Below, piece after piece: positions 1 through 6,173 of a stretch of 11,180 nt of DNA. Under the pieces are notes generated by a model. That model saw only the letters and a list, made by a program, of their open reading frames with translations, had not been told where the DNA came from and searched no databases. Numbering within the stretch: the stretch's first letter is position 1; each line of letters opens with the position of its first letter. The position numbers and the translations under genes are program-made. Source of the DNA: Ruminococcaceae bacterium UBA1438 (GTDB taxonomy: Bacteria > Bacillota > Clostridia > Oscillospirales > Acutalibacteraceae); NCBI GenBank assembly GCA_002329285.1, contig DCTO01000079.1, positions 1 through 11,180 on the forward strand, read 5' to 3'.

Positions 1-958
1 TTATATGACTCAGGGCGTTAATACTGAAACTCATACTCTGGAAAACTTTGTCGGTCAATACTATGATGATTTAGCTTCAAGTGAAGCATATGATTACGTT
101 TTTGTTGCTGAATATCAGGCAAGTGATGAATTTGATTCGGGCGTTGTTATGGATCAGTCGCCTAAGGCCGGAGAAAAAGTTATTTCCGGTTCAACGGTTA
201 CGCTTTATGTTGCAACAAGCGGTGATGATATAACAGTTCCTAATTGCTATACGTACACGCTTGAGCAAGCTGAAAGGGCTATGGAGCTTGCCAATATTAT
301 TAATTATAAGGTTACCGAGGTTTCAAGTGAAACTGTTGAAGAGGGCAGAGTCGTTTATACCGATCCTAAAGCAAATTCAATTGTTTCTTCTGACAGGCAG
401 GTTATAATCTATGTTTCTTCCGGCCCCTCAACAACTCAGCTCCAGTCTTTTAAAATTCCTGATGTTACGGGACTTTCACAGTCTGATGCCCAGGAAATGC
501 TTAAAAAGGTTGGCTTCACAAACGTTGTTGTTTCCACTGAGGACAGCACTGTAAAGAAAGGTATTGTTTTATCGCAGTCTCCAAATTCAGGAAATACAGC
601 AAAGTCTGATGAAACTATAAAGATTACGGTTTCAACAGGCGAAACAACAACTGAAGCTCCAAAAACTGTTACGCTTACTTTAAAGGTTTTGCTTCCAAGC
701 ACAACCGATTCAACTACTGGCTCATATCCAAATGATAAAATAATTGTAACAGTTAACGGAAGGGAGTACACTTCTAAAGATGTCAAGCTTAATGGGTCAA
801 CTCATGAAATAGATATTTCAGATTTAACTGTTAATGAGAAAATTAGCGTTAATGTTATGCTTGACGATTTAGGCGAATCTTATAATTTCGATTTTTCCGC
901 GGCAAGTGATGAGGTTAAATCTGTTGATTTTGCCTCAAGCTTTCCAACCGGTGATTAG
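1..958 (+). CDS. prkC: Ser/Thr protein kinase PrkC (PASTA kinase), C-terminal part only
   Basis: Open from the window edge (first full codon at 2-4), so the ATG at 5 is internal and the kinase and transmembrane domains lie upstream. What remains is the extracellular sensor. Counting from the ATG at 5, three PASTA repeats lie at about residues 13-72, 74-140 and 148-211. They show the repeat hallmarks of a V-P/P-D-V start, a 'SQSP' or 'DQSP' turn and a closing 'VTLYV/VIIYV/IKITV' strand. A Thr-rich linker (about 213-221) and an Ig-like beta-rich end domain (about 222-317) follow. PASTA kinases bind muropeptides and control cell-wall growth and spore germination in Firmicutes; that role is family knowledge. 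The neighbouring rsgA and thiN genes match the B. subtilis prkC locus, which supports the call over other PASTA proteins such as PBPs. Confidence 0.88.
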   Translation, partial: YMTQGVNTETHTLENFVGQYYDDLASSEAYDYVFVAEYQASDEFDSGVVMDQSPKAGEKVISGSTVTLYVATSGDDITVPNCYTYTLEQAERAMELANIINYKVTEVSSETVEEGRVVYTDPKANSIVSSDRQVIIYVSSGPSTTQLQSFKIPDVTGLSQSDAQEMLKKVGFTNVVVSTEDSTVKKGIVLSQSPNSGNTAKSDETIKITVSTGETTTEAPKTVTLTLKVLLPSTTDSTTGSYPNDKIIVTVNGREYTSKDVKLNGSTHEIDISDLTVNEKISVNVMLDDLGESYNFDFSAASDEVKSVDFASSFPTGD

Positions 959-967
959 GATTAGTTT

Positions 968-1858
968 ATGACGGACGGAATAATTATTAAAGGCATCGGC
1001 GGTTTCTACTATGTTGAAACCGCAGACGGCGTTTTTGAATGCAAAGCACGGGGCAATTTCAGAAATCAAAGCATTTCTCCCCTTGCGGGGGACAGGGTTA
1101 AAATATCCGTTAATGAGTTTGAAAATTCCGAAAACAGAATTGAATCAATTGAAAAGAGAAAAAATTCTTTTATCAGGCCTCCGGTTGCAAATCTTGACAG
1201 GCTCTTCATTATCTCTTCAACAGAAGCTCCGGGAATAAATCCGTTTATTATTGATAAAATGATTGCTATTGCTGAATATAAGAATGTTGAGCCCGTGATT
1301 GTTTTTACAAAAATTGATTTGAATGATTCTTATTTAAAATATGCCGATATTTACAAAAATGCCGGCTTCAAGGTTATTTGTTGCGATAACACAAGTGCAA
1401 ACGGAGCGGACAAGGTTAAGGATCTTTTACCTGGAAAAATTTCGGCTTTTACCGGCAATACAGGCGTTGGCAAATCTTCACTTTTAAACTGCATTGACAG
1501 TCGTTTAGCACTTCAGACAGGTGAAACAAGCAAAAAGCTGGGCAGAGGGAAGCATACAACAAGGCAGTCAGAACTCTTCAAGATTAACGGCGGCTATGTT
1601 GCAGATACCCCCGGCTTCTCATCTATTGATCTTGAAAAAGCTGAAATTATAATGAAGGATGAGCTGTTTGATTGCTTTCGTGAGTTTGAAGAATATTTTG
1701 GAAAATGCAGATTTTCAACCTGCACACACAGGGATGAAAAGGGCTGCGAAATATGCGAGGCGGTGCGCAGGGGTGATATAGCTGAATCAAGGCATAACAG
1801 TTATGTGCAGATGTATAATGCAGTTAAGGATTTAAAGGAGTGGGAAGTAAAAAAATGA
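968..1858 (+). CDS. rsgA: Ribosome small subunit-dependent GTPase A
   Basis: 296 residues, normal length for RsgA/YloQ/CpgA, a circularly permuted GTPase that checks late 30S subunit maturation. An N-terminal OB-fold region covers about residues 1-70. The G motifs come in the permuted order: G4 TKID at 114-117, P-loop GNTGVGKS at 163-170, G2 Thr in GKHTT at 194-198, and G3 DTPG at 213-216. A C-terminal zinc site follows (C247, C252, H254, C260, pattern C-x4-C-x-H-x5-C), which is diagnostic for RsgA. The ATG at 968 lies 9 bp after the prkC stop, with a weak AGGA at 957-960 as the only ribosome binding site, suggesting translation coupled to prkC. The stop codon overlaps the thiN start (ATGA). 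In B. subtilis this gene also follows prkC. Confidence 0.96.
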   Translation: MTDGIIIKGIGGFYYVETADGVFECKARGNFRNQSISPLAGDRVKISVNEFENSENRIESIEKRKNSFIRPPVANLDRLFIISSTEAPGINPFIIDKMIAIAEYKNVEPVIVFTKIDLNDSYLKYADIYKNAGFKVICCDNTSANGADKVKDLLPGKISAFTGNTGVGKSSLLNCIDSRLALQTGETSKKLGRGKHTTRQSELFKINGGYVADTPGFSSIDLEKAEIIMKDELFDCFREFEEYFGKCRFSTCTHRDEKGCEICEAVRRGDIAESRHNSYVQMYNAVKDLKEWEVKK

Positions 1859-2468
1859 AATACACTATTATTTCCGGTGCGCCGAAAAGCAATGTGGATT
1901 TTATTAAAGCAAATGTTGATAAAAACTCCTTTGTTATTGCTGCGGATTCGGGATATCTTTATTGTATTAAAGCAGGAATAATGCCAAAGCTGATTATCGG
2001 AGATTTTGATTCTTCAAAGCGCCCGGTTTTTCATTGCGATATTATAACTTTACCAATTGAGAAGGATGACACAGATACCTTTTATTGCGTTAAAGAAGCC
2101 TGTAAAAGGGGAGCAAGTGAAATTGAAATTTATGCCGCAATAGGCTCAAGGCTTGATCATACATACGAAAATCTAATGTGCCTTGAATATTGCCGGCAAA
2201 GGGGCGTTAAAGCATCAATAATTAATGATAAAAATAAGGCGTTTATTACTGATTCTGACGTTGATATTGTTTATGATAAGTATAAATTTTTTCTGTTTTT
2301 TCTCTCACTGATAAATCAGTAATTTCAATCATTGGTGCTAAATATAATCTTGAAGATACTGAAATCAGTTTTGCTTCAAGCCTCGGTGTGAGTAATGAAT
2401 TTGCCTCGGATAAGGTTTCTGTTAAAATTAAGGAAGGAAAAATTCTTGTTGTTTTGAGTAACGATTAA
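1855..2468 (+). pseudogene. thiN: Thiamine pyrophosphokinase, frameshifted near residue 145
   Basis: Makes thiamine diphosphate from thiamine and ATP. The N-terminal catalytic domain is intact: ADSG at residues 30-33, IGDFDS at 48-53, DDTD at 71-74 and GSRLDHTYEN at 97-106, counted from the ATG at 1855. That ATG overlaps the rsgA stop; a GTG at 1840 is part of the AAAGGAG ribosome site and is rejected. The frame stops at 2320-2322 after 155 codons. The missing C-terminal thiamine-binding domain is present in the frame one base back, from about 2289 to the TAA at 2466-2468, and includes the conserved GVSNE motif (2385-2399). Joined, the product is about 204 residues, the usual length. The break maps to two T6 runs (2287-2292, 2296-2301). 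One extra T in the first gives the family-like 'YKFFSVFSLTDK'. Whether this is a true mutation, recoding or a sequencing error cannot be told from the sequence. In B. subtilis thiN sits between rpe and spoVM. Confidence 0.85.
2287..2301 (+). other. Frameshift site in thiN (two T6 runs)
   Basis: T6 at 2287-2292, CTG, then T6 at 2296-2301. Upstream coding uses codons starting at 1855+3n. Downstream homologous coding uses the frame one base earlier (for example TCT at 2301, CTC at 2304, ACT at 2307). Gain of one T in either run restores a full-length ThiN. No perfect X-XXY-YYZ slippery heptamer in the zero frame is present: the codons read AAA TTT TTT CTG. Confidence 0.75.
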
Positions 2469-2487
2469 TTATTTTTTGCATAGTATA
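2461..2487 (+). promoter_or_regulatory. Candidate sporulation (mother-cell sigma) promoter for the 48-codon ORF and spoVM
   Basis: GCATAGTATA at 2478-2487 sits 35 bp before the 48-codon ORF. CATAGTATA fits the sigma-K -10 pattern CATAnnnTA, and an AC at 2461-2462 lies 16 bp upstream, the sigma-K spacing. It also resembles the sigma-E -10, but I find no good sigma-E -35 there. The 9-mer GCATAGTAT recurs before sipL (2831-2839). The motifs are short and the region is AT-rich, so this is tentative. Confidence 0.4.
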
Positions 2488-2522
2488 TAGCAACCACATT
2501 AATCAATGCCGGAGGTTGCCGT

Positions 2523-2669
2523 ATGAAAAATAAGTGTTGCAAAAAGGAATTTTTATTTGTTGCTTTCGGTGCTGGCTGCATTCTTGCAATTTGCCTGCCC
2601 GCTGCATGGCTTTTGCGAATACTTTCGATTACGGTTATCGTTCTTGGCATAATTTGCTGCACTAAATAG
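2523..2669 (+). CDS. Small cysteine-rich membrane protein of unknown function, upstream of spoVM
   Basis: 48 residues, starting MKNKCCKKEF. I do not recognise the family. Translation looks genuine: GGAGG at 2511-2515 lies 7 bp before the ATG, one of the best ribosome sites in the window. The protein has a basic N-terminus with paired cysteines (C5, C6), two hydrophobic stretches (about 10-25 and 27-46) separated around P26, which suggests a membrane hairpin, and a second cysteine pair at the C-terminus (C45, C46). C19 and C24 lie inside the first stretch. The stop at 2667-2669 is 13 bp before the spoVM start, so the two are probably co-transcribed and expressed in sporulation; that is inferred from position. 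It could be a small membrane protein of the forespore outer membrane or simply a housekeeping membrane peptide. Confidence 0.7.
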   Translation: MKNKCCKKEFLFVAFGAGCILAICLPAAWLLRILSITVIVLGIICCTK

Positions 2670-2682
2670 CGGGGGGATTATC

Positions 2683-2766
2683 TTGAAGGTTGTTGTTTTA
2701 ACTCCATCAAAGCTTATTGCGCCAGTTTTAAGAATGTTTTTTAAAATTAAGAAAGTTAATAATTGA
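2683..2766 (+). CDS. spoVM: Stage V sporulation protein M (SpoVM), TTG start
   Basis: 27 residues beginning MKVVVLTPSK and ending in the basic IKKVNN. It matches the SpoVM plan: a short amphipathic helix, hydrophobic residues alternating with K10, R17 and a lysine-rich tail, at nearly the same length as B. subtilis SpoVM (26 residues). SpoVM binds the convex outer forespore membrane and recruits SpoIVA to start coat assembly. The start is TTG, preceded by GGGGGGA (2671-2677) at 5 bp. Position supports the call: in B. subtilis spoVM also follows thiN, and here sipL and spoIVA come next. One oddity: the helix-breaking proline of B. subtilis SpoVM is P9, whereas here prolines are at 8 and 14 and residue 9 is Ser. 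A terminator follows at 2780. Genes this short are usually missed by automatic annotation. Confidence 0.82.
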   Translation: MKVVVLTPSKLIAPVLRMFFKIKKVNN

Positions 2767-2779
2767 ATACATTGACTGC

Positions 2780-2809
2780 AAAAAAGCACTTCATTTGAAG
2801 TGCTTTTTT
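2780..2809 (+). terminator. Rho-independent terminator after spoVM
   Basis: AAAAAAGCACTTC (2780-2792), loop ATTT (2793-2796), GAAGTGCTTTTTT (2797-2809): a perfect 13-bp stem counting the A/T tracts, with a T6 tail. It separates the spoVM transcript from the sipL promoter. The A tract on the other side would let it work on the minus strand too. Confidence 0.92.
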
Positions 2810-2810
2810 G

Positions 2811-2839
2811 TTATATATGCGTATTTTGCAGCATAGTAT
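2811..2839 (+). promoter_or_regulatory. Candidate sigma-E promoter for sipL-spoIVA
   Basis: TTATATA at 2811-2817 (ATAT core of the sigma-E -35), a 14-bp spacer, then CATAGTAT at 2832-2839 (sigma-E -10 consensus is close to CATAcaaT). Transcription would start near 2847, just upstream of the ribosome site at 2854-2860. It lies directly after a strong terminator, where a new promoter is needed, and B. subtilis spoIVA is sigma-E controlled. The match is by eye in AT-rich DNA. Confidence 0.5.
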
Positions 2840-2868
2840 TAAGCAGTAATTAAAAAGGAGCCGTCATT

Positions 2869-4320
2869 ATGGAAAATAAGAAAAAAGAAATCAAGCAAAG
2901 AGCATGCGTTTATTCCAAAGCAATTGATATCGATCTCGATTATCAGGAAAATCTTGAGCCTTATAACGATGAAATGATGAAAATTTTGAGAAGTTCTGTT
3001 TATAACTCCCTTGTTAATTTTGATTATAATAACGGAGTTTTAACCGTTCATGGTAAATCAAAGATAAATATTACTTATTTCAATAGTAATGATAAAAATC
3101 TTTCAACTGCTGAGTTTGACGAGGATTTCGAAAAAAACATTACTATTGACGGTGATTACGAAAACCTTTCCTTTAACATCAGAATATGTGATAAATACAA
3201 TAATGCCAGGATTATAAATCCAACAAGGGTTGACATTCATAACTCTTTTTCTTTAGATATCAGAGCATATGAAGACAGGGTGATTCCGGTTTTGGCAAAA
3301 CAGGATAAGCTTTTAATGCGTGAACAGAATATTTGCACAGTTTCGCAAATTGCTTCATCATACGTTAAATCTGAGTTTGATGAAGAGGCGGTAATCAGTG
3401 CGGATTCTTCCTCAGTAAACAAGATTATCAATGTTTTTACAAGCACAGCACTTGAGGAAACAAAGATTGTTGAAAATAAAATGCTTGTTAAAGCAAAGGT
3501 TGGTGTTTCGGCATTATATCTTGCTGACGACAATTCAATTAACCGAATTGAGCATATATCTTCTGTTAACTCAATTCTTGATATGCAGGGCATATCAGAA
3601 GGCGATTATGATTTTGTTAATCTCAAAATCGGAGGAATATATTTAAAACCCAAAGCTGATAAGAATAATGAATATCGCTCAATTGAAATAATCGGAGAAC
3701 TTTTTGTTAACGCCATTGTTTACAGGGAGAACGAGTTTGTTCTGCCGGTTGATGCATATTCTGTTGAAAACGAAGCTGATGTTGAATATAACAAGGTGGA
3801 ATTAAATTCCAAGTGCCGCTTAAACTCTTATACTTTGAATACAAAATTCAGTTTAAATACCGATAAGCAGATTATTTCAGAGGTTCTTGATTTAACTGTT
3901 CAGCAGGGATTTGATAACAGTGTTGAGATAACAGCTTTTATTTCTGATGAAAACGGAAGCATATATGCTGTTAATTCAAGGCACAGACTTGATCTTCCAC
4001 AGGCAGAGGAAATAAGCCTTTCAATCGTAAGCTTTGATTATGTTATTGTTTCCGATAATGAGATTGAGGTTAGGCTAAATCTTAATTATAAAGCTTTGGA
4101 ATTCACACCTGAAAGCTTAAACGTTATTAATGACATTAAGATATTAAATTCCGAGCCTTCTCAGACTCCTGCACTTGCAGTTTATTTTGCTGATTCAGGT
4201 GAAGAGCTTTGGAATATTGCTAAAAAATTCAAAACATCGGTTGAATTAATTAAGAAGGAAAATGAGCTTAATAAGGATATTGTTGATGTTAAAAGAGTTT
4301 TGATTATTCCGGGTATGTGA
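2869..4320 (+). CDS. sipL: SipL: SPOCS-domain (DUF3794) and LysM spore coat morphogenetic protein
   Basis: 483 residues, cytoplasmic, no signal peptide or membrane segment. An N-terminal region (about 15-150) is followed by beta-rich SPOCS/DUF3794-like repeats at about 185-300 and 335-425. The clear 'VENKMLVKAKVGVSALYL' and 'NEYRSIEIIGELFVNAIVY' strands are typical of that family. A C-terminal LysM domain spans about 435-483 ('DSGEELWNIAKKFKTSVELI ... VLIIPGM'). In Clostridioides difficile SipL is the SpoIVA-interacting protein that takes the place of SpoVID, and its LysM domain contacts SpoIVA. The next gene here is spoIVA, only 10 bp away, which strongly supports this role. The ribosome site AAAGGAG (2854-2860) is 8 bp before the ATG. 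Other DUF3794 proteins exist in Clostridia, so the name rests on domain order plus context. Confidence 0.87.
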   Translation: MENKKKEIKQRACVYSKAIDIDLDYQENLEPYNDEMMKILRSSVYNSLVNFDYNNGVLTVHGKSKINITYFNSNDKNLSTAEFDEDFEKNITIDGDYENLSFNIRICDKYNNARIINPTRVDIHNSFSLDIRAYEDRVIPVLAKQDKLLMREQNICTVSQIASSYVKSEFDEEAVISADSSSVNKIINVFTSTALEETKIVENKMLVKAKVGVSALYLADDNSINRIEHISSVNSILDMQGISEGDYDFVNLKIGGIYLKPKADKNNEYRSIEIIGELFVNAIVYRENEFVLPVDAYSVENEADVEYNKVELNSKCRLNSYTLNTKFSLNTDKQIISEVLDLTVQQGFDNSVEITAFISDENGSIYAVNSRHRLDLPQAEEISLSIVSFDYVIVSDNEIEVRLNLNYKALEFTPESLNVINDIKILNSEPSQTPALAVYFADSGEELWNIAKKFKTSVELIKKENELNKDIVDVKRVLIIPGM

Positions 4321-4330
4321 GGTGGTTAAA

Positions 4331-5800
4331 ATGAATATTTATAATGATATTTCAGCAAGAACACAGGGAGATATTTATATAGGTGTGGTTGGCCCTGTAA
4401 GAACAGGAAAATCAACCTTTATTAAAAAATTTATGGATTCAATGGTGATTCCCAGAATTGAGGGTGATTTTCAGAAGGAAAGGGCAAGGGATGAGCTTCC
4501 CCAAAGCGCAGCCGGCAGAACAATTATGACAACAGAACCGAAGTTTATTCCGAAAGAGGCGATTGAGCTTTCAATGGAGGATAACCTTCATTTTAAAGTC
4601 AGGCTCATAGATTGTGTAGGTTATATTGTTCCAAGCTCTGTTGGGTATATTGAGGAAGAGCAGCCCAGAATGGTCAGAACTCCGTGGTATGAAGAAGAAA
4701 TCCCGTTTAATATGGCTGCAGAAATAGGCACCCAGAAGGTTATAACAGAGCATTCAACAATTGGCCTTGTTGTTACAACTGACGGCTCTATTAGCTCAAT
4801 TCCGCGTGCGGAATATGAAGAAGCAGAAGAAAGAGTTATTAATGAGCTTAAAGAGATTAGCAAGCCTTTTGTTGTTGTCTTGAACTGTGTTGAGCCTGAT
4901 TCTGCAGAATCTATTGCGCTATCCATGCAGCTAACCGAAAAATATAATATTCCCGTAATTCCTGTTAACTGCCTTGAGCTTGATGAGGAAAAAATTAATA
5001 CAATCCTTGAAAATGTTCTCTATGAATTTCCGGCAAAGTGCATTTCTCTTAATCTGCCAAACTGGATTAAAAGCCTTGATGGCGATGATCCTTTTAAGAA
5101 GAATATGATTTCGTCTGTTAAAGAATTATCTGTAAGTATAAGCAATCTCAGAAGCGTTAAGGAGTTTTCTAAATGCCTAAATACTTTTGATGATATTGAA
5201 AGTGTAAGCTTCACGGATTTTGATTTATCAAATGGCTATGTTTCAATTAAAATAGGAATAAATAATGATTATTTTTATTCGGTTCTTTCAGATAAATGTA
5301 ATTCACAAATCAGAGACGAAAAGGATTTAATGAGCCTCATTTGTGAGCTAACTGATGTTAAAAAGAAATTTGCCAAGTTTTCAACAGCACTTTCAGAGCT
5401 TGACAGAACAGGGTATGGTATCGTTATGCCTGATATAGAGGAACTCACCCTTGAAGAACCGGAAATCATGAAGCAAGGCGGCAGATACGGTGTCAGACTC
5501 AAGGCCCAGGCGCCTTCGATTCATATGATTAAATGCAATACGCACACCGAGGTTGCTCCAATAGTCGGCAGCGAAAGCCAGTCACAGGAGCTTGTAATGT
5601 ATCTGTTGAAAGAATTTGAAGAAAACCCGCAGGATATTTGGAAAACGGATATATTTGGTAAATCCTTGAATGAGCTTGTAAATGAGGGCTTATGCGGAAA
5701 ACTTGAAAGAATGCCAACGGACGCAAGGGATAAATTCAGAGAGACAATTGAAAGAGTTATAAATGAAGGCTGCAGTGGCTTAATCTGCATAATTTTATAA
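4331..5800 (+). CDS. spoIVA: Stage IV sporulation protein A (SpoIVA), coat basement-layer ATPase
   Basis: 489 residues from the ATG at 4331, against about 492 in B. subtilis. SpoIVA hydrolyses ATP to polymerise irreversibly into the platform on which the spore coat is built; it is tethered by SpoVM and bound by SipL/SpoVID. Visible motifs: Walker A GPVRTGKS at 21-28 (K27), DELPQSAAGRTIMTTEP at about 54-70 with the sensor threonines T67/T68, and Walker B RLIDCVG at 91-97 (D94). The C-terminus is GLICIIL, the conserved end of SpoIVA that is needed with SpoVM in B. subtilis. I chose the ATG at 4331 over a GTG at 4322 because GAGGTGG (4319-4325), overlapping the sipL stop, is placed 5 bp before it and is destroyed as a ribosome site by the GTG start. 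It forms an operon with sipL. A terminator lies at 5806-5827. Confidence 0.97.
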   Translation: MNIYNDISARTQGDIYIGVVGPVRTGKSTFIKKFMDSMVIPRIEGDFQKERARDELPQSAAGRTIMTTEPKFIPKEAIELSMEDNLHFKVRLIDCVGYIVPSSVGYIEEEQPRMVRTPWYEEEIPFNMAAEIGTQKVITEHSTIGLVVTTDGSISSIPRAEYEEAEERVINELKEISKPFVVVLNCVEPDSAESIALSMQLTEKYNIPVIPVNCLELDEEKINTILENVLYEFPAKCISLNLPNWIKSLDGDDPFKKNMISSVKELSVSISNLRSVKEFSKCLNTFDDIESVSFTDFDLSNGYVSIKIGINNDYFYSVLSDKCNSQIRDEKDLMSLICELTDVKKKFAKFSTALSELDRTGYGIVMPDIEELTLEEPEIMKQGGRYGVRLKAQAPSIHMIKCNTHTEVAPIVGSESQSQELVMYLLKEFEENPQDIWKTDIFGKSLNELVNEGLCGKLERMPTDARDKFRETIERVINEGCSGLICIIL

Positions 5801-5805
5801 AACAA

Positions 5806-5827
5806 AAGAGGAGCATTTGCTCCTCTT
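5806..5827. terminator. Terminator between convergent spoIVA and the zinc-ribbon gene
   Basis: AAGAGGAGC (5806-5814), loop ATTT, GCTCCTCTT (5819-5827): a 9-bp perfect stem. Read on the minus strand it is followed by a T-rich TTTTGTTTT tail, so it best serves the zinc-ribbon gene. On the plus strand the tail is TTAAAATTTAT, weaker but probably enough to end the sipL-spoIVA transcript, since it begins 6 bp after the spoIVA stop. Confidence 0.8.
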
Positions 5828-5838
5828 AAAATTTATCA

Positions 5839-6126
5839 TTATTTAAACTCTTTAAGCTTCTTTAAATCATAACTGCCGATTGAAAGCGGCTCGCCCTTTT
5901 TGAATTCCTTTCCGCTTCTTTCATCAACAGTGAAAACAGATGCACAGCATGGGCACACAAGAAAATAAACATCCTCATGTGTGAAAAGAGGGAAGCGCGC
6001 ACTGAGCCTTGTGTCAGCATTTGTGAAAACTCCAAAGCTTGAGCTTTTGCCGCATTCCGGGCAGGAGATATTAACCGTGTTTCCAATGCTCTTGGTTTTT
6101 AATGAATTTCCAAGCTTGTATTCCAT
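5839..6126 (-). CDS. Small zinc-ribbon protein of unknown function
   Basis: 95 residues from the ATG at 6126. It has two cysteine knuckles, CPEC at residues 22-25 and CPCC at 58-61, about 32 residues apart, as in a zinc ribbon. C60 is an extra cysteine in the second knuckle. There is no signal peptide or membrane segment. The start was chosen because AGGTGA (6137 to 6132 on the minus strand) lies 5 bp before this ATG; a GTG at 6135 and an ATG at 6132 overlap that site. I do not recognise a specific family and assign no function. It is transcribed towards spoIVA, shares a terminator with it, and is divergent from the lipoprotein gene with only 47 bp between start codons. The cysteine pattern and ribosome site make it a likely real gene. 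Confidence 0.75.
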   Translation of the reverse strand: MEYKLGNSLKTKSIGNTVNISCPECGKSSSFGVFTNADTRLSARFPLFTHEDVYFLVCPCCASVFTVDERSGKEFKKGEPLSIGSYDLKKLKEFK

Positions 6127-6173
6127 AATCATCACCTAAATATATTTTATCAATTTAAAGGAAAGTGTCAAGT

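Noticed and set aside
1840..1854. GTG at 1840 as the thiN start
   Set aside because: The GTG uses the last G of the AAAGGAG ribosome site, and the family start is MKYTIISG at the ATG at 1855, overlapping the rsgA stop.
2287..2293. Programmed -1 ribosomal frameshift in thiN
   Set aside because: No X-XXY-YYZ heptamer in the correct phase and no obvious downstream stem; ThiN is not a known recoded gene, so mutation or read error is preferred, though slippage is not excluded.
2465..2789. Minus-strand reading frames across the spoVM region
   Set aside because: They run opposite the 48-codon ORF, spoVM and part of the terminator, have low-complexity composition and no supporting start context.
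4322..4330. GTG at 4322 as the spoIVA start
   Set aside because: It lies inside GAGGTGG, which is well placed for the ATG at 4331; SpoIVA homologues align from the ATG.
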